From Thalassobaculum_A sp040219215 (lineage in GTDB: Bacteria > Pseudomonadota > Alphaproteobacteria > Thalassobaculales > Thalassobaculaceae), in assembly GCF_040219215.1 (NCBI RefSeq), contig NZ_JAVJSX010000001.1, positions 174,147 through 238,146 on the forward strand: a stretch of DNA of 64,000 bases, written 5' to 3'. Positions 1 to 9,237 of this stretch are shown piece after piece. How positions within the stretch are numbered: the stretch's first letter is position 1; every line of letters starts with the position of its first letter. The translations under genes were made by a program, and so were the position numbers. The notes under the pieces are model-generated. The model saw only the letters and a program-made list of their open reading frames with translations, searched no databases and was not told the DNA's origin.

Positions 1-195
1 GATCCGGAAAAGATCAAGGATTCCGGAGCGTTGAAGATGCTTGTTCGACCAAGGCACATCGCCGATGGCATTGTCTTCCTGCTGTCGGAGCAGGCGGCGG
101 CGATCACCGGCGTCACCTTGCCGATCGATGCCGGCTGGACCGTCGCGCAGGCCTACAACGGCTATCCGGCGGCAATCGAAGGGTTCGGGCAGTAA
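1..195 (+). CDS. SDR-family oxidoreductase, C-terminal end only
   Basis: Reading frame 1 is open from the first base and ends with TAA at 193-195, giving the last 64 residues of a protein that starts outside the window. The tail reads ITGVTLPIDAGWTVAQAY, the usual C-terminal strand of short-chain dehydrogenases/reductases (cofactor-side 'TG..x.DGG' region). The Rossmann glycine motif and catalytic Tyr/Lys are not in view, so substrate and cofactor cannot be judged. It lies 99 bp upstream of the CoA-transferase pair on the same strand and may belong to the same operon. Confidence 0.75.
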   Translation, partial: DPEKIKDSGALKMLVRPRHIADGIVFLLSEQAAAITGVTLPIDAGWTVAQAYNGYPAAIEGFGQ

Positions 196-294
196 GCGCC
201 CGTCGATCCGGCGAACGGTGTCGCGACGACCGGTGCGGTTGCGGCATGGCGTGGCGGCGCGCAGAATTCCGCTGACTTTCAGGAGGACGCTCCC

Positions 295-1116
295 ATGACC
301 GACCTGTTGCCGAGCGTTGAGGCGTTGGCAGCCCAAATTCCGGATGGTGCCCGGATTGCGGTGCCGCCCGACTATTCATACTGCGCCAATGCCCTGTGGC
401 GGGCGGCGATCCGCAAGGGGGTGAAGAACCTCCACCTCATCGGCGTCCCGGTGTTCGGATATCACGGTGACGTGCTGATCGGCGCCGGCTGCGTGGCGAC
501 GGTCGAGACCTCGGCGGTGACGCTGGGCGAGAACGGCCTGGCGCCGCGCTTCACAGCGGCGGTCAAGGAAGGCCGGTTGCGAACCCTGGATGCCACCTGT
601 CCGGCGATCCACGCCGGGTTGCAGGCGGCCGAGCGGGGGGCGCCGTTCAGCGCGATGCGCGGCCTCATCGGCTCCGACATCCTGGTCCGTCGGCCGGACT
701 GGCGGGTGATCGACAACCCGTTCGGTGCGAACGACCCGGTGGTGGCAATCCCGGCCCTGCGTCCGGATTTTGCGGTGTTCCACGCACCGAAGGCCGACCG
801 CCACGGCAATGTATGGATCGGGGTCCGGCGCGAATGCATGCTGATGGCCCACGCCGCCCGCGACACCCTGGTGACGGTGGAGGAGTTCGTCGACGGCGAC
901 CTGACCGCCGATCCGTCCATGGCCGCGGGCACCATTCCGGCGCTGTATGTCACGGCGATGGCCGAAGCCAAGCAGGGCGCCTGGCCGCAGGCACTGCCCG
1001 GGCATTACGACGCCGATCAGGCGCATCTGGCACGCTATGCCGAGATGGCAAGGACCGAGGACGGCTTCGCGCGCTACCTGTCGGAAACCGTGGTCGGGCG
1101 GGAGGCCGCCGAATGA
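295..1116 (+). CDS. CoA-transferase subunit A (GctA/IpdA-type)
   Basis: 273 residues, class I CoA-transferase alpha-subunit fold; it should pair with the next gene. The N-terminal half carries the usual beta-alpha CoA-transferase order (DGARIAVPP, then a Rossmann-like block), and the segment HAPKADRHGNVWIG matches the family's conserved 'D..GN' stretch. The ATG at 295 follows a strong AGGAGG ribosome site at 281-286. The stop overlaps the start of the beta subunit (ATGA at 1113-1116), which implies translational coupling. Known relatives move CoA between short acyl groups, or open steroid rings hydrolytically (IpdAB). The acyl substrate cannot be read from sequence; neighbouring CaiB/BaiF and dehydrogenases suggest catabolism of an organic acid. 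Confidence 0.85.
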   Translation: MTDLLPSVEALAAQIPDGARIAVPPDYSYCANALWRAAIRKGVKNLHLIGVPVFGYHGDVLIGAGCVATVETSAVTLGENGLAPRFTAAVKEGRLRTLDATCPAIHAGLQAAERGAPFSAMRGLIGSDILVRRPDWRVIDNPFGANDPVVAIPALRPDFAVFHAPKADRHGNVWIGVRRECMLMAHAARDTLVTVEEFVDGDLTADPSMAAGTIPALYVTAMAEAKQGAWPQALPGHYDADQAHLARYAEMARTEDGFARYLSETVVGREAAE

Positions 1117-1853
1117 CCGACATCCGTCCCGAAGAGATCCTGATCGGCAGCATCGCCGACATGCTGGCAGGCTTGCGCCATGTCGCGGTCGGCGCCTCGT
1201 CGCCGGTACCGGGGGCGGCCGCGCTGCTGGCGCGCGCGCGTTCCGGCGGCGGCCTGCGGGTGTCGGTGCTCGGTTCTCGCGAGCACAATTTCTTCACCGA
1301 CGGTGGCAAGGAGCTGTTTGACTGCGCCGGGCAGGGGCGGATCGATGCGTTCTTCCTGAGCGGGGCGCAGATCGACGGCAAGGCCAATATCAACCTGGTC
1401 TCGATCGGCGACCCGGACCGGCCGAAGGCGCGGTTCCCCGGCTCGTTCGGGTCGGCCTACCTGTATTACGTGGTGCCGAGGGTGATCCTGTTCCGCATGG
1501 AGCATACGGTACGCACCCTGGTGGACACGGTGGACTTCATCTCCGCGCCCGGCGCGTCCGATCCCAACGTCTATCGTCCCGGCGGACCGTACAAGATGAT
1601 CACCGACCGCTGCGTGTTCGCGTTCGACAGGTCCCGCGCCCGGTTCACGCTGGAGAGCGTCCACCCCGGTCACACGACCGGGGAGGTCGCCGAGAACACG
1701 GGCTTCGCCTACGACGCGTCGGACGCGGTGCCTCAGACGCCGGTGCCGGACGCCGCGACGCTGGCCTTGATCCGCGGGCCGGTCGCCGAACAGATCGCCG
1801 AGGTCTACCCGGCCTTCGCCGCCTCCGTGTTTGGAACCGCGAAGGCGGCGTAG
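1113..1853 (+). CDS. CoA-transferase subunit B (GctB/IpdB-type)
   Basis: 246 residues from the ATG that overlaps the alpha-subunit stop; the longer in-frame extension from 813 runs through the alpha subunit in another frame and is not credible. The block FFLSGAQIDGKANINLVSIG is characteristic of the GctB/IpdB branch. The classical catalytic-glutamate motif of CoA-transferase beta subunits (E.G) is not obvious here; the equivalent stretch reads SREHNFFTDGG. The pair could therefore be a transferase or an IpdAB-like hydrolase. It forms a heterodimer or heterotetramer with the upstream gene in the cytoplasm. The CaiB/BaiF gene follows after 76 bp. Confidence 0.82.
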   Translation: MTDIRPEEILIGSIADMLAGLRHVAVGASSPVPGAAALLARARSGGGLRVSVLGSREHNFFTDGGKELFDCAGQGRIDAFFLSGAQIDGKANINLVSIGDPDRPKARFPGSFGSAYLYYVVPRVILFRMEHTVRTLVDTVDFISAPGASDPNVYRPGGPYKMITDRCVFAFDRSRARFTLESVHPGHTTGEVAENTGFAYDASDAVPQTPVPDAATLALIRGPVAEQIAEVYPAFAASVFGTAKAA

Positions 1854-1929
1854 CGGCGTGCTCCGCCGCCCGCCCCGCGCGACGATCCGCATCCGTTCGA
1901 CCCGATTGCCAATCCCCAAGGAGGAACCC

Positions 1930-3147
1930 GTGGCCGACGCCACTTCGTCCGGCGGCACGCTCGCCGGTCTCAAGGTCATCGATTGCACCCGTGTGCTCGG
2001 CGGACCGTACTGCACACAGTTGCTGGGTGACCACGGCGCCGACATCGTGAAGATCGAACCGCCTCAGGGCGACGAGGTTCGCGATTGGGGCCCGCCGTTC
2101 GACGAGGGCGGCGACGCCAGCTACTTCCTCGGGGTGAACCGCAACAAGCGGTCGCTCGGCCTGGACCTGTCGACCGACAAGGGCAAGGAGGTTCTGTTGC
2201 GCCTGCTGGACGGCGCCGACGTGCTGATCGAGAACTACAAGCCGGGCTCGATGGAACGGTGGGGGCTCGGCTACGAGGCGGTCTTGCGCGAACGCTTCCC
2301 GAAGCTGATCCATTGCCGGATCTCCGGCTTCGGCGAGGATGGGCCGTACGGTGGCTATCCCGGCTATGACGGGATCATCCAGGCGATGGTCGGGCATTTT
2401 TCGGTCAACGGCGCCCCGGACAGCGGGCCGACACGGCTCGGCCTTGCCATGGTCGACATCGGCACCGGCCTGTTCTCCTGCAACGCCATCATGATGGCGC
2501 TGTACGAACGCCAGCGTTCGGGGCAGGGCCAGTACATCGACATGACGCTGTACGATTGCGGCTTGGCGTTGATGCATCCACACGTCGCGAACTACTCGCT
2601 GAACGGCAAGATCCCGAAGCAGACCGGCAACCAGCATCCGAACATCAGCCCCTACGACCTGTTTCCGACCAGGACGGTGGACGTGTTCGTCGCCGGCGGC
2701 AACGACCGGGCGTTCAAGCGGCTCTGCGCCGAGCTCGGCAAGCCCGAACTGGGCGAGGACCCGCGGTTCAAATCCAACGGCGACCGGCTGGTCAACCGCG
2801 ACGAACTGCGGGCCGAACTCGAGGTGCTGCTGGCCGACGTCGACGGCAACGAGTTGACCGACCGTTTGCTTGCGGCCGGTCTGCCGATCGGGCCGGTACG
2901 CAACACCGAGGAGGTGATGACGCACCCGCACACCATCCATCGCGAGATGGCGATCGAGAAGGACGGGTACCGGTCCTGGGGCATCCCGATCAAGTTTCGG
3001 CGAACGCCGGGTGCGATCAAGAGCCGGCCGCCGCGCTTTGCCGAACACAGCCAGGACATCTTGGCCGACCACGGCTTCTCGCAGGCAGAGATCGACGGAC
3101 TGACGGCCGACGGTACGGTCGTTCGACAGAGAAGAACGTCAAAATAA
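1930..3147 (+). CDS. CaiB/BaiF family CoA-transferase (class III)
   Basis: 405 residues from the GTG at 1930, chosen because AAGGAGG lies just upstream; an in-frame ATG at 1831 would extend back into the previous gene. Family III CoA-transferases move CoA between carboxylic acids through an aspartyl-CoA intermediate. The expected Asp is D176 in AMVDIGTG. The N-terminus GLKVIDCTRVLGGPYCTQLLGD and the segment IENYKPGSMERWGLGYE are family hallmarks. The acceptor acid is unknown (carnitine, formate, bile acid, malate and benzylsuccinate enzymes share these motifs). A second, unrelated CoA-transferase lies directly upstream, so this cluster probably activates one acid and recycles CoA from another. 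Confidence 0.9.
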   Translation: MADATSSGGTLAGLKVIDCTRVLGGPYCTQLLGDHGADIVKIEPPQGDEVRDWGPPFDEGGDASYFLGVNRNKRSLGLDLSTDKGKEVLLRLLDGADVLIENYKPGSMERWGLGYEAVLRERFPKLIHCRISGFGEDGPYGGYPGYDGIIQAMVGHFSVNGAPDSGPTRLGLAMVDIGTGLFSCNAIMMALYERQRSGQGQYIDMTLYDCGLALMHPHVANYSLNGKIPKQTGNQHPNISPYDLFPTRTVDVFVAGGNDRAFKRLCAELGKPELGEDPRFKSNGDRLVNRDELRAELEVLLADVDGNELTDRLLAAGLPIGPVRNTEEVMTHPHTIHREMAIEKDGYRSWGIPIKFRRTPGAIKSRPPRFAEHSQDILADHGFSQAEIDGLTADGTVVRQRRTSK

Positions 3148-3190
3148 CAATGTTGTATAGGTCGAAATTGATCTGACGGTGGAGGACTGA
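3148..3190 (+). promoter_or_regulatory. AT-rich gap before the hydroxyacid dehydrogenase, possible promoter
   Basis: The 43 bp between the CaiB/BaiF stop and the next start are unusually AT-rich for this window and contain TGTTGTATAG, which looks like an extended -10 element or half of a GntR-type operator. A good ribosome site (GGTGGAGGA) follows just before the ATG at 3191. The downstream pair may therefore have its own promoter. This is only a pattern match. Confidence 0.25.
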
Positions 3191-4147
3191 ATGCCCAAGA
3201 TTGCGATCCTGGACGACTACGCGAACGCCGCCCTCGATCTTGCCGACTGGAACAGCCTGCCGGCTGGATTCGAGACGGTCGTGTTCAATGACAACCTCGT
3301 TGAGCACGATGCCCTGGTGGACCGGCTGGCCGACTTTGAAGTCGTCTGTGCGATGCGCGAGCGCACGCCGTTTCCGGCGGCGGTGTTCGAGCGCCTGCCG
3401 AACCTGAAGCTGTTCATCACCAGCGGCATGCGTAACAAGTCGGTCGATTTCGCGGCGGCGATCAAGCGGGGCGTGGTCTGTTGCGGCACCGCGACGTCGG
3501 GCACCAGCACCACAGAGCACACCTGGGCCCTGATCCTGGCCACCGCCCGGCACGTTCCGCACGATGTACAGGTCATGCACCAGGGCGGTTGGCAGACCCG
3601 CATGGGCTTCGACCTCGCCGGCAAGACCTTGGGATGCGTCGGGCTCGGCCGGCTCGGTTCGGCCGTCGCGAAGATCGGGGCGTCGGCGTTCGGCATGAAT
3701 GTCATCGCATGGAGCGAGAACCTCACCGCCGAGCGCTGTGCCGAGGTCGGCGCCGAGCTGGTGTCGAAGGACGAGCTGTTCGCGCGCTCGGACGTGGTCA
3801 CCATCCACCTGTTGCTGTCTGATCGGACCACCGGGCTGATTGCTGCCGAGGATCTCGGCCGGATGAAGCCGTCGGCGATCCTGGTCAACACCTCCCGCGG
3901 CCCGATCGTCGACGAGGCGGCGCTCCTGGAAACGCTGAGGGCCAAGCGCATTCGAGCGGCGGCGATCGACGTGTTCTCCAAGGAGCCGTTGCCGGCTGAC
4001 GACCCGATCCGCAAGCTCGACAACGTGGTGCTGACCCCGCACATCGGCTACTCGAGCGAGGACACCTACCGGCTGTTCTACGGCCAGATGGTAGAGGATA
4101 TCGCCGCCTGGGCCGGTGGCGCGCCGATCCGAACGATCGACGGGTAA
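3191..4147 (+). CDS. D-isomer-specific 2-hydroxyacid dehydrogenase
   Basis: 318 residues, normal length. It would oxidise a D-2-hydroxy acid or reduce a 2-keto acid with NAD(P). The N-terminal substrate domain is split, as usual. The nucleotide-binding GLGRLGSAVAKIG lies near residue 151. The catalytic Arg sits in NTSRGPIVDE, the Glu in VFSKEPLP and the His in LTPHIGYSS. All three expected catalytic residues are present, so it should be active. A strong ribosome site precedes the ATG. The next SDR gene starts 43 bp after the stop. Substrate is unknown; the CoA-transferases upstream suggest a step in organic-acid breakdown. Confidence 0.92.
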   Translation: MPKIAILDDYANAALDLADWNSLPAGFETVVFNDNLVEHDALVDRLADFEVVCAMRERTPFPAAVFERLPNLKLFITSGMRNKSVDFAAAIKRGVVCCGTATSGTSTTEHTWALILATARHVPHDVQVMHQGGWQTRMGFDLAGKTLGCVGLGRLGSAVAKIGASAFGMNVIAWSENLTAERCAEVGAELVSKDELFARSDVVTIHLLLSDRTTGLIAAEDLGRMKPSAILVNTSRGPIVDEAALLETLRAKRIRAAAIDVFSKEPLPADDPIRKLDNVVLTPHIGYSSEDTYRLFYGQMVEDIAAWAGGAPIRTIDG

Positions 4148-4190
4148 CGCGGCGGTCCAGCTGGAGGCCGACAGGATGGGGGAGGGTGCA

Positions 4191-4910
4191 ATGGCGGAGC
4201 GGGTTCTGGTGACGGGCGGTTCCCAGTCGATCGGGCGCGGCATTGTCGACCGGCTGCTGGACGATGGCTACGAGGTGACGATCCTCGATCGGGTTTGCCC
4301 CGAACCCGCGACCGCCGCTCGATGGATCGAGGTCGACCTTATGGACGGCGATGCCACCGACGCGGCTATGCGCGAGGCCCTGTCGGACGGCCCGATCACC
4401 CGTGTGGTCCATAACGTCGGCCACGTCCGCCCGAACCTGCTTGAGGACACCAGGCTGGAGGATTTCGACGCCGTCATGGCACTCAATGTGCGGCCCGCGA
4501 TCCGTATCACCCAGGCCCTGCTGCCGGGCATGAAGACGGCGCAGTCCGGACGGATCGTGACGATTTCATCGCGCGCCGCCTTGGGCAAGGAGTTGCGGAC
4601 CAGCTATGCCGCCTCCAAATCGGCACTGCACGGTCTGGTGAAGACCTGGGCGCTGGAACTGGCGCGCGATGGGATCACCGTCAACTCGGTGGCGCCGGGC
4701 AGCATAGAGACCCCGCTGTGGCGCGCCGCCAACCCCTCCCAGGACCCACGTACCCAGAAGATCCTGGACTCGATCCCGGTGGGCCGGATCGGTGTCCCAG
4801 CCGATATCGCCAACGCGGTGGCGTTCTTCCTGGACGGTCGATCGAGCTTCGTAACCGGTCAGATCCTGTATGTCTGCGGCGGCTTCACCGTGGGAAGCGC
4901 CGGAGTATAG
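4191..4910 (+). CDS. SDR-family NAD(P)-dependent oxidoreductase
   Basis: 239 residues from the ATG at 4191, which is preceded by GGAGGG; an in-frame ATG at 4176 would add five residues. Cofactor motif TGGSQSIG near residue 8, structural HNVGH in place of NNAG near 75, and catalytic Ser, Tyr and Lys in ISSRAA and YAASK. The C-terminus (GQILYVCGGFTVGS) is the usual SDR end, although the common 'DGG' is CGG here. It is probably the last gene of the cluster that starts at the left edge. Substrate cannot be told. Confidence 0.9.
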   Translation: MAERVLVTGGSQSIGRGIVDRLLDDGYEVTILDRVCPEPATAARWIEVDLMDGDATDAAMREALSDGPITRVVHNVGHVRPNLLEDTRLEDFDAVMALNVRPAIRITQALLPGMKTAQSGRIVTISSRAALGKELRTSYAASKSALHGLVKTWALELARDGITVNSVAPGSIETPLWRAANPSQDPRTQKILDSIPVGRIGVPADIANAVAFFLDGRSSFVTGQILYVCGGFTVGSAGV

Positions 4911-4937
4911 GCTTCGGCTATCGCTGCCATTGGTAGA

Positions 4938-4952
4938 TTGGACTCATTCTAA
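4938..4952 (+). promoter_or_regulatory. Irr/Fur-like imperfect inverted repeat
   Basis: TTGGACTCATTCTAA resembles the alphaproteobacterial Irr-type box TTAGAA-N3-TTCTAA: the right half is exact and the left half matches four of six bases. It lies in the otherwise unexplained gap between the SDR gene and katG, about 385 bp before the katG start and 67 bp before a possible small ORF. Iron- or peroxide-responsive Fur-family regulators often control catalase genes, but the left half is weak and chance cannot be excluded. Confidence 0.25.
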
Positions 4953-5018
4953 AATGGTGAGTCTGCCACTATGGTCATCGTGTTCGGCTCGTTCGAACCG
5001 TTGTCGATGGAGGCAACC

Positions 5019-5213
5019 ATGGTCCAGCGCCAGAAGCACGCCGCGTTTTCAGTACGTCCTGATGGCGGCGCTCTACAACGCCTAGCCGACAAAGGGCGCC
5101 CATCGCCCGGTACGGAAGGTTGGCACGCCGTGATCTCTGCAGACGGATCGACGACGCTATGGCGTCGGCGAGGGCGCATCGCATCCGTTTCAGCGGTTCG
5201 CCACGGTGATTGA
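5019..5213 (+). CDS. Possible small protein, unrecognised
   Basis: The 426 bp between the SDR gene and katG contain no recognisable gene. The best candidate is this 64-codon ORF, whose ATG has an ideal ribosome site (GGAGG at 5009-5013, 5-nt spacer). It encodes a basic peptide beginning MVQRQKHAAFSVRPDGG and containing GWHAVISADGSTTLW. I do not recognise the family, and other frames in both directions are also open here, so this may be a chance ORF or a gene remnant. It has no signal peptide or membrane segment. Confidence 0.3.
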   Translation: MVQRQKHAAFSVRPDGGALQRLADKGRPSPGTEGWHAVISADGSTTLWRRRGRIASVSAVRHGD

Positions 5214-5336
5214 TAGCCATGCCATATCGATCGGTTGGAACAGCCTGAAGTCTTACGATTGTTCGGCATTCCCAACGGAGAATGGTCGAAGGCCTGCCGG
5301 ACAGCTCAACTCATTCAGCCGCATTGGGAGGTAGAC

Positions 5337-7538
<2,202 letters not shown>

Positions 7539-7575
7539 TCCGCTCATGGGGTGACGTTTTGGCATAAGTGTGTGG

Positions 7576-7601
7576 AGGGCCGTCCCATGGGGCGGCTCTT
7601 T
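7576..7601 (+). terminator. Hairpin after katG, probable terminator
   Basis: A ten-pair stem (three G.U pairs) with a CATG loop runs from 7576 to 7599, starting 38 bp after the katG stop, and is followed by TT-GCATTTGCG. The T-run is short, so rho-independent termination would be modest. It separates katG from the GntR promoter. Confidence 0.5.
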
Positions 7602-7623
7602 GCATTTGCGTTACACTGATGCG

Positions 7624-7663
7624 TTGACATCGCCGGATCCACGTTATTGAATTCAGAATTCAA
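7624..7663 (+). promoter_or_regulatory. Promoter and perfect palindromic operator of the GntR gene
   Basis: TTGACA at 7624-7629 is a consensus -35 hexamer. About 15-17 bp downstream lies a perfect 17-bp palindrome, TTGAATTCAGAATTCAA (7647-7663; two 8-bp arms around one A), which overlaps the -10 position and abuts the AAAGGAG ribosome site of the regulator at 7675. FadR-type GntR proteins typically bind such short AT-rich palindromes, so this is very probably the autoregulatory operator. Confidence 0.7.
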
Positions 7664-7674
7664 AGGAGCGTTCG

Positions 7675-8367
7675 GTGGAACTTCGCACACTCGAGTCCCG
7701 TCCCGTACTGATCGATCAGGTCTATGAGCGACTGGTCGATGCAATTTCCATCGGATCGCTGCCGCCTGGACAACGTCTGCGACAGGAAAAGCTGGCCGCC
7801 GACCTCGGTGTCTCGCGGCAGCCGGTCAGTCATGCGCTGGCCATGCTCAAGAGCTCGGGCCTGGCGGTCGAGCAGGGGGTGCGCGGGCTGGTCGTGGCGC
7901 CGATCGACCCGGAGCGCCTGTACCACCTCTACGAAGTCCGCGCGGTGATGGAGGGCCTGTCGGCTCGTCTGGCGGCGCAGCGGGTGGCTGCCGACCCGAC
8001 GCTTGATCTGTCCGCCCTGGGCGAGGCGCTGGCCAAGGGCGCCGCCGCCGAACAGGCGGGCGACATTCCGGCGGCCGTTGACTGGGACCTGTCGTTCCAC
8101 TCGGCGATCAACGCGCTGTCGGGCAATCCCGTGCTGACCGAGGTGTCGGATGGGCAGCGCCCGCAGATCCGTCGGGTGATGGCTGTGGTCAAGAATGACC
8201 GGTCGTTGGCCACCCGCATCTGGGATGAACACACCGCGATCGCCGATGCCATCCGAGGCGGCGATGCTGCAACCGCCGAAACCCTGGCCCGCGAGCACGC
8301 TGCACGGGCCGGCGAGGAAACCCGGCGGCGACTGATCAGCAAGGCGCGGAGCGCCAACACGGCCTGA
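7675..8367 (+). CDS. GntR-family (FadR/FCD type) transcriptional regulator
   Basis: 230 residues from a GTG with AAAGGAG upstream. Residues ~10-75 form the winged helix-turn-helix (LRQEKLAADLGVSRQPVSHA is the recognition region), followed by an all-helical FCD ligand domain (FHSAINALSGNPVL, then IWDEHTAIADAIRGGD with the metal/ligand-binding His). FCD regulators sense small organic acids. The gene lies 35 bp upstream of a dioxygenase and a dehydrogenase on the same strand, so these are the likely targets. The palindrome at its own promoter predicts autorepression. Confidence 0.92.
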   Translation: MELRTLESRPVLIDQVYERLVDAISIGSLPPGQRLRQEKLAADLGVSRQPVSHALAMLKSSGLAVEQGVRGLVVAPIDPERLYHLYEVRAVMEGLSARLAAQRVAADPTLDLSALGEALAKGAAAEQAGDIPAAVDWDLSFHSAINALSGNPVLTEVSDGQRPQIRRVMAVVKNDRSLATRIWDEHTAIADAIRGGDAATAETLAREHAARAGEETRRRLISKARSANTA

Positions 8368-8402
8368 GACTCGTAGCGGGCCTGACTGCGAAAGGAAACG
8401 CC

Positions 8403-9200
8403 ATGAAACTGGACAAGAACCAACTCGAGCAGTTCGACAAGGAAGGCTATCTGTTCCTGCCGAGCGCATTCACCCCGGAAGAGACCAGCGTGCTGCACCG
8501 CCGGGCCCAGTCGATCTTCAAGCTCGACCGCGAGGAGGTATGGCGCGAGAGCACGGGTGTTGCCCGCACCGCGTTCGCTGCCCACACCTATGACGACGGT
8601 TTCCGGCGGCTCGGCGCGCACCCACGGCTGGTCGAGCCGGTGATGCAGCTGCTCGACGGACCGGTCTACATGCACCAGTTCAAGATCAACGCCAAAGCCG
8701 CATTCGATGGCGATGTCTGGCAGTGGCACCAGGATTTCGGAACGTGGCACCGCGACGACGAGATGCCGGAGCCACGGGCCATGAACATCGCACTGTTCCT
8801 GGACGACGTGTCGGCGGTCAACGGTCCGCTGATGTTCATTCCGGGCAGCCACAAGGCGGGGACCTTGGAGGCCGGCCATGACCTGGAGACCACCAGCTAC
8901 CCGCTGTGGACACTGTCGCGCGACGAGGTCAGCCGTTTGGCGAAGGAGGGCGGGTGTGTGGCGCCGACCGGGCCGGCCGGATCGATCATCGTGTTCCACG
9001 GCAACCTGGTGCACGCCAGCCCGCCGAACATCAGCCCGTTCCCGCGCACCATCGTCTATCTGAGCCTGTGCCACGTCGACAACCACATCCGCGCTTTCAA
9101 GCGCGCGGAGTGGATTGCGCACCGCGACTTCACGCCAATCGAGCCGTTGTCCGACGACTGCTTGGCCGAACTGGCGGCACAGGAGCGTCACGCAGCCTGA
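8403..9200 (+). CDS. Phytanoyl-CoA dioxygenase (PhyH) family Fe(II)/2-oxoglutarate oxygenase
   Basis: 265 residues. Members hydroxylate an aliphatic substrate using Fe(II), O2 and 2-oxoglutarate. The iron triad is visible: His and Asp in WQWHQDFGTWH (near residue 103) and the distal His in IVFHGNLVHASPPN (near 203). PFPRTIVYLSL supplies the 2-oxoglutarate-binding Arg. FIPGSHKAG is a common PhyH motif. The N-terminus (FDKEGYLFLPSAFTPEE) is typical. The ATG has an AAAGGAAA ribosome site. It lies between the GntR regulator and a SAF-domain dehydrogenase, which suggests oxidative attack on a small hydroxylated or sugar-like compound. The exact substrate is unknown. Confidence 0.9.
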   Translation: MKLDKNQLEQFDKEGYLFLPSAFTPEETSVLHRRAQSIFKLDREEVWRESTGVARTAFAAHTYDDGFRRLGAHPRLVEPVMQLLDGPVYMHQFKINAKAAFDGDVWQWHQDFGTWHRDDEMPEPRAMNIALFLDDVSAVNGPLMFIPGSHKAGTLEAGHDLETTSYPLWTLSRDEVSRLAKEGGCVAPTGPAGSIIVFHGNLVHASPPNISPFPRTIVYLSLCHVDNHIRAFKRAEWIAHRDFTPIEPLSDDCLAELAAQERHAA

Positions 9201-9237
9201 TCGCGCGCCGCCGGATAGTCGTGAACTGGAGAACTCG

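Noticed and set aside
813..1112. Possible long N-terminal extension of the CoA-transferase B subunit
   Set aside because: It runs out of frame through the A-subunit gene, and the ATG at 1113 overlaps the A-subunit stop in the usual coupled way.
1645..3072. Long minus-strand ORF opposite the CaiB/BaiF gene
   Set aside because: It is a high-GC shadow: low-complexity Arg/Ala/Val-rich product with no domain, antisense to a gene with clear catalytic motifs.
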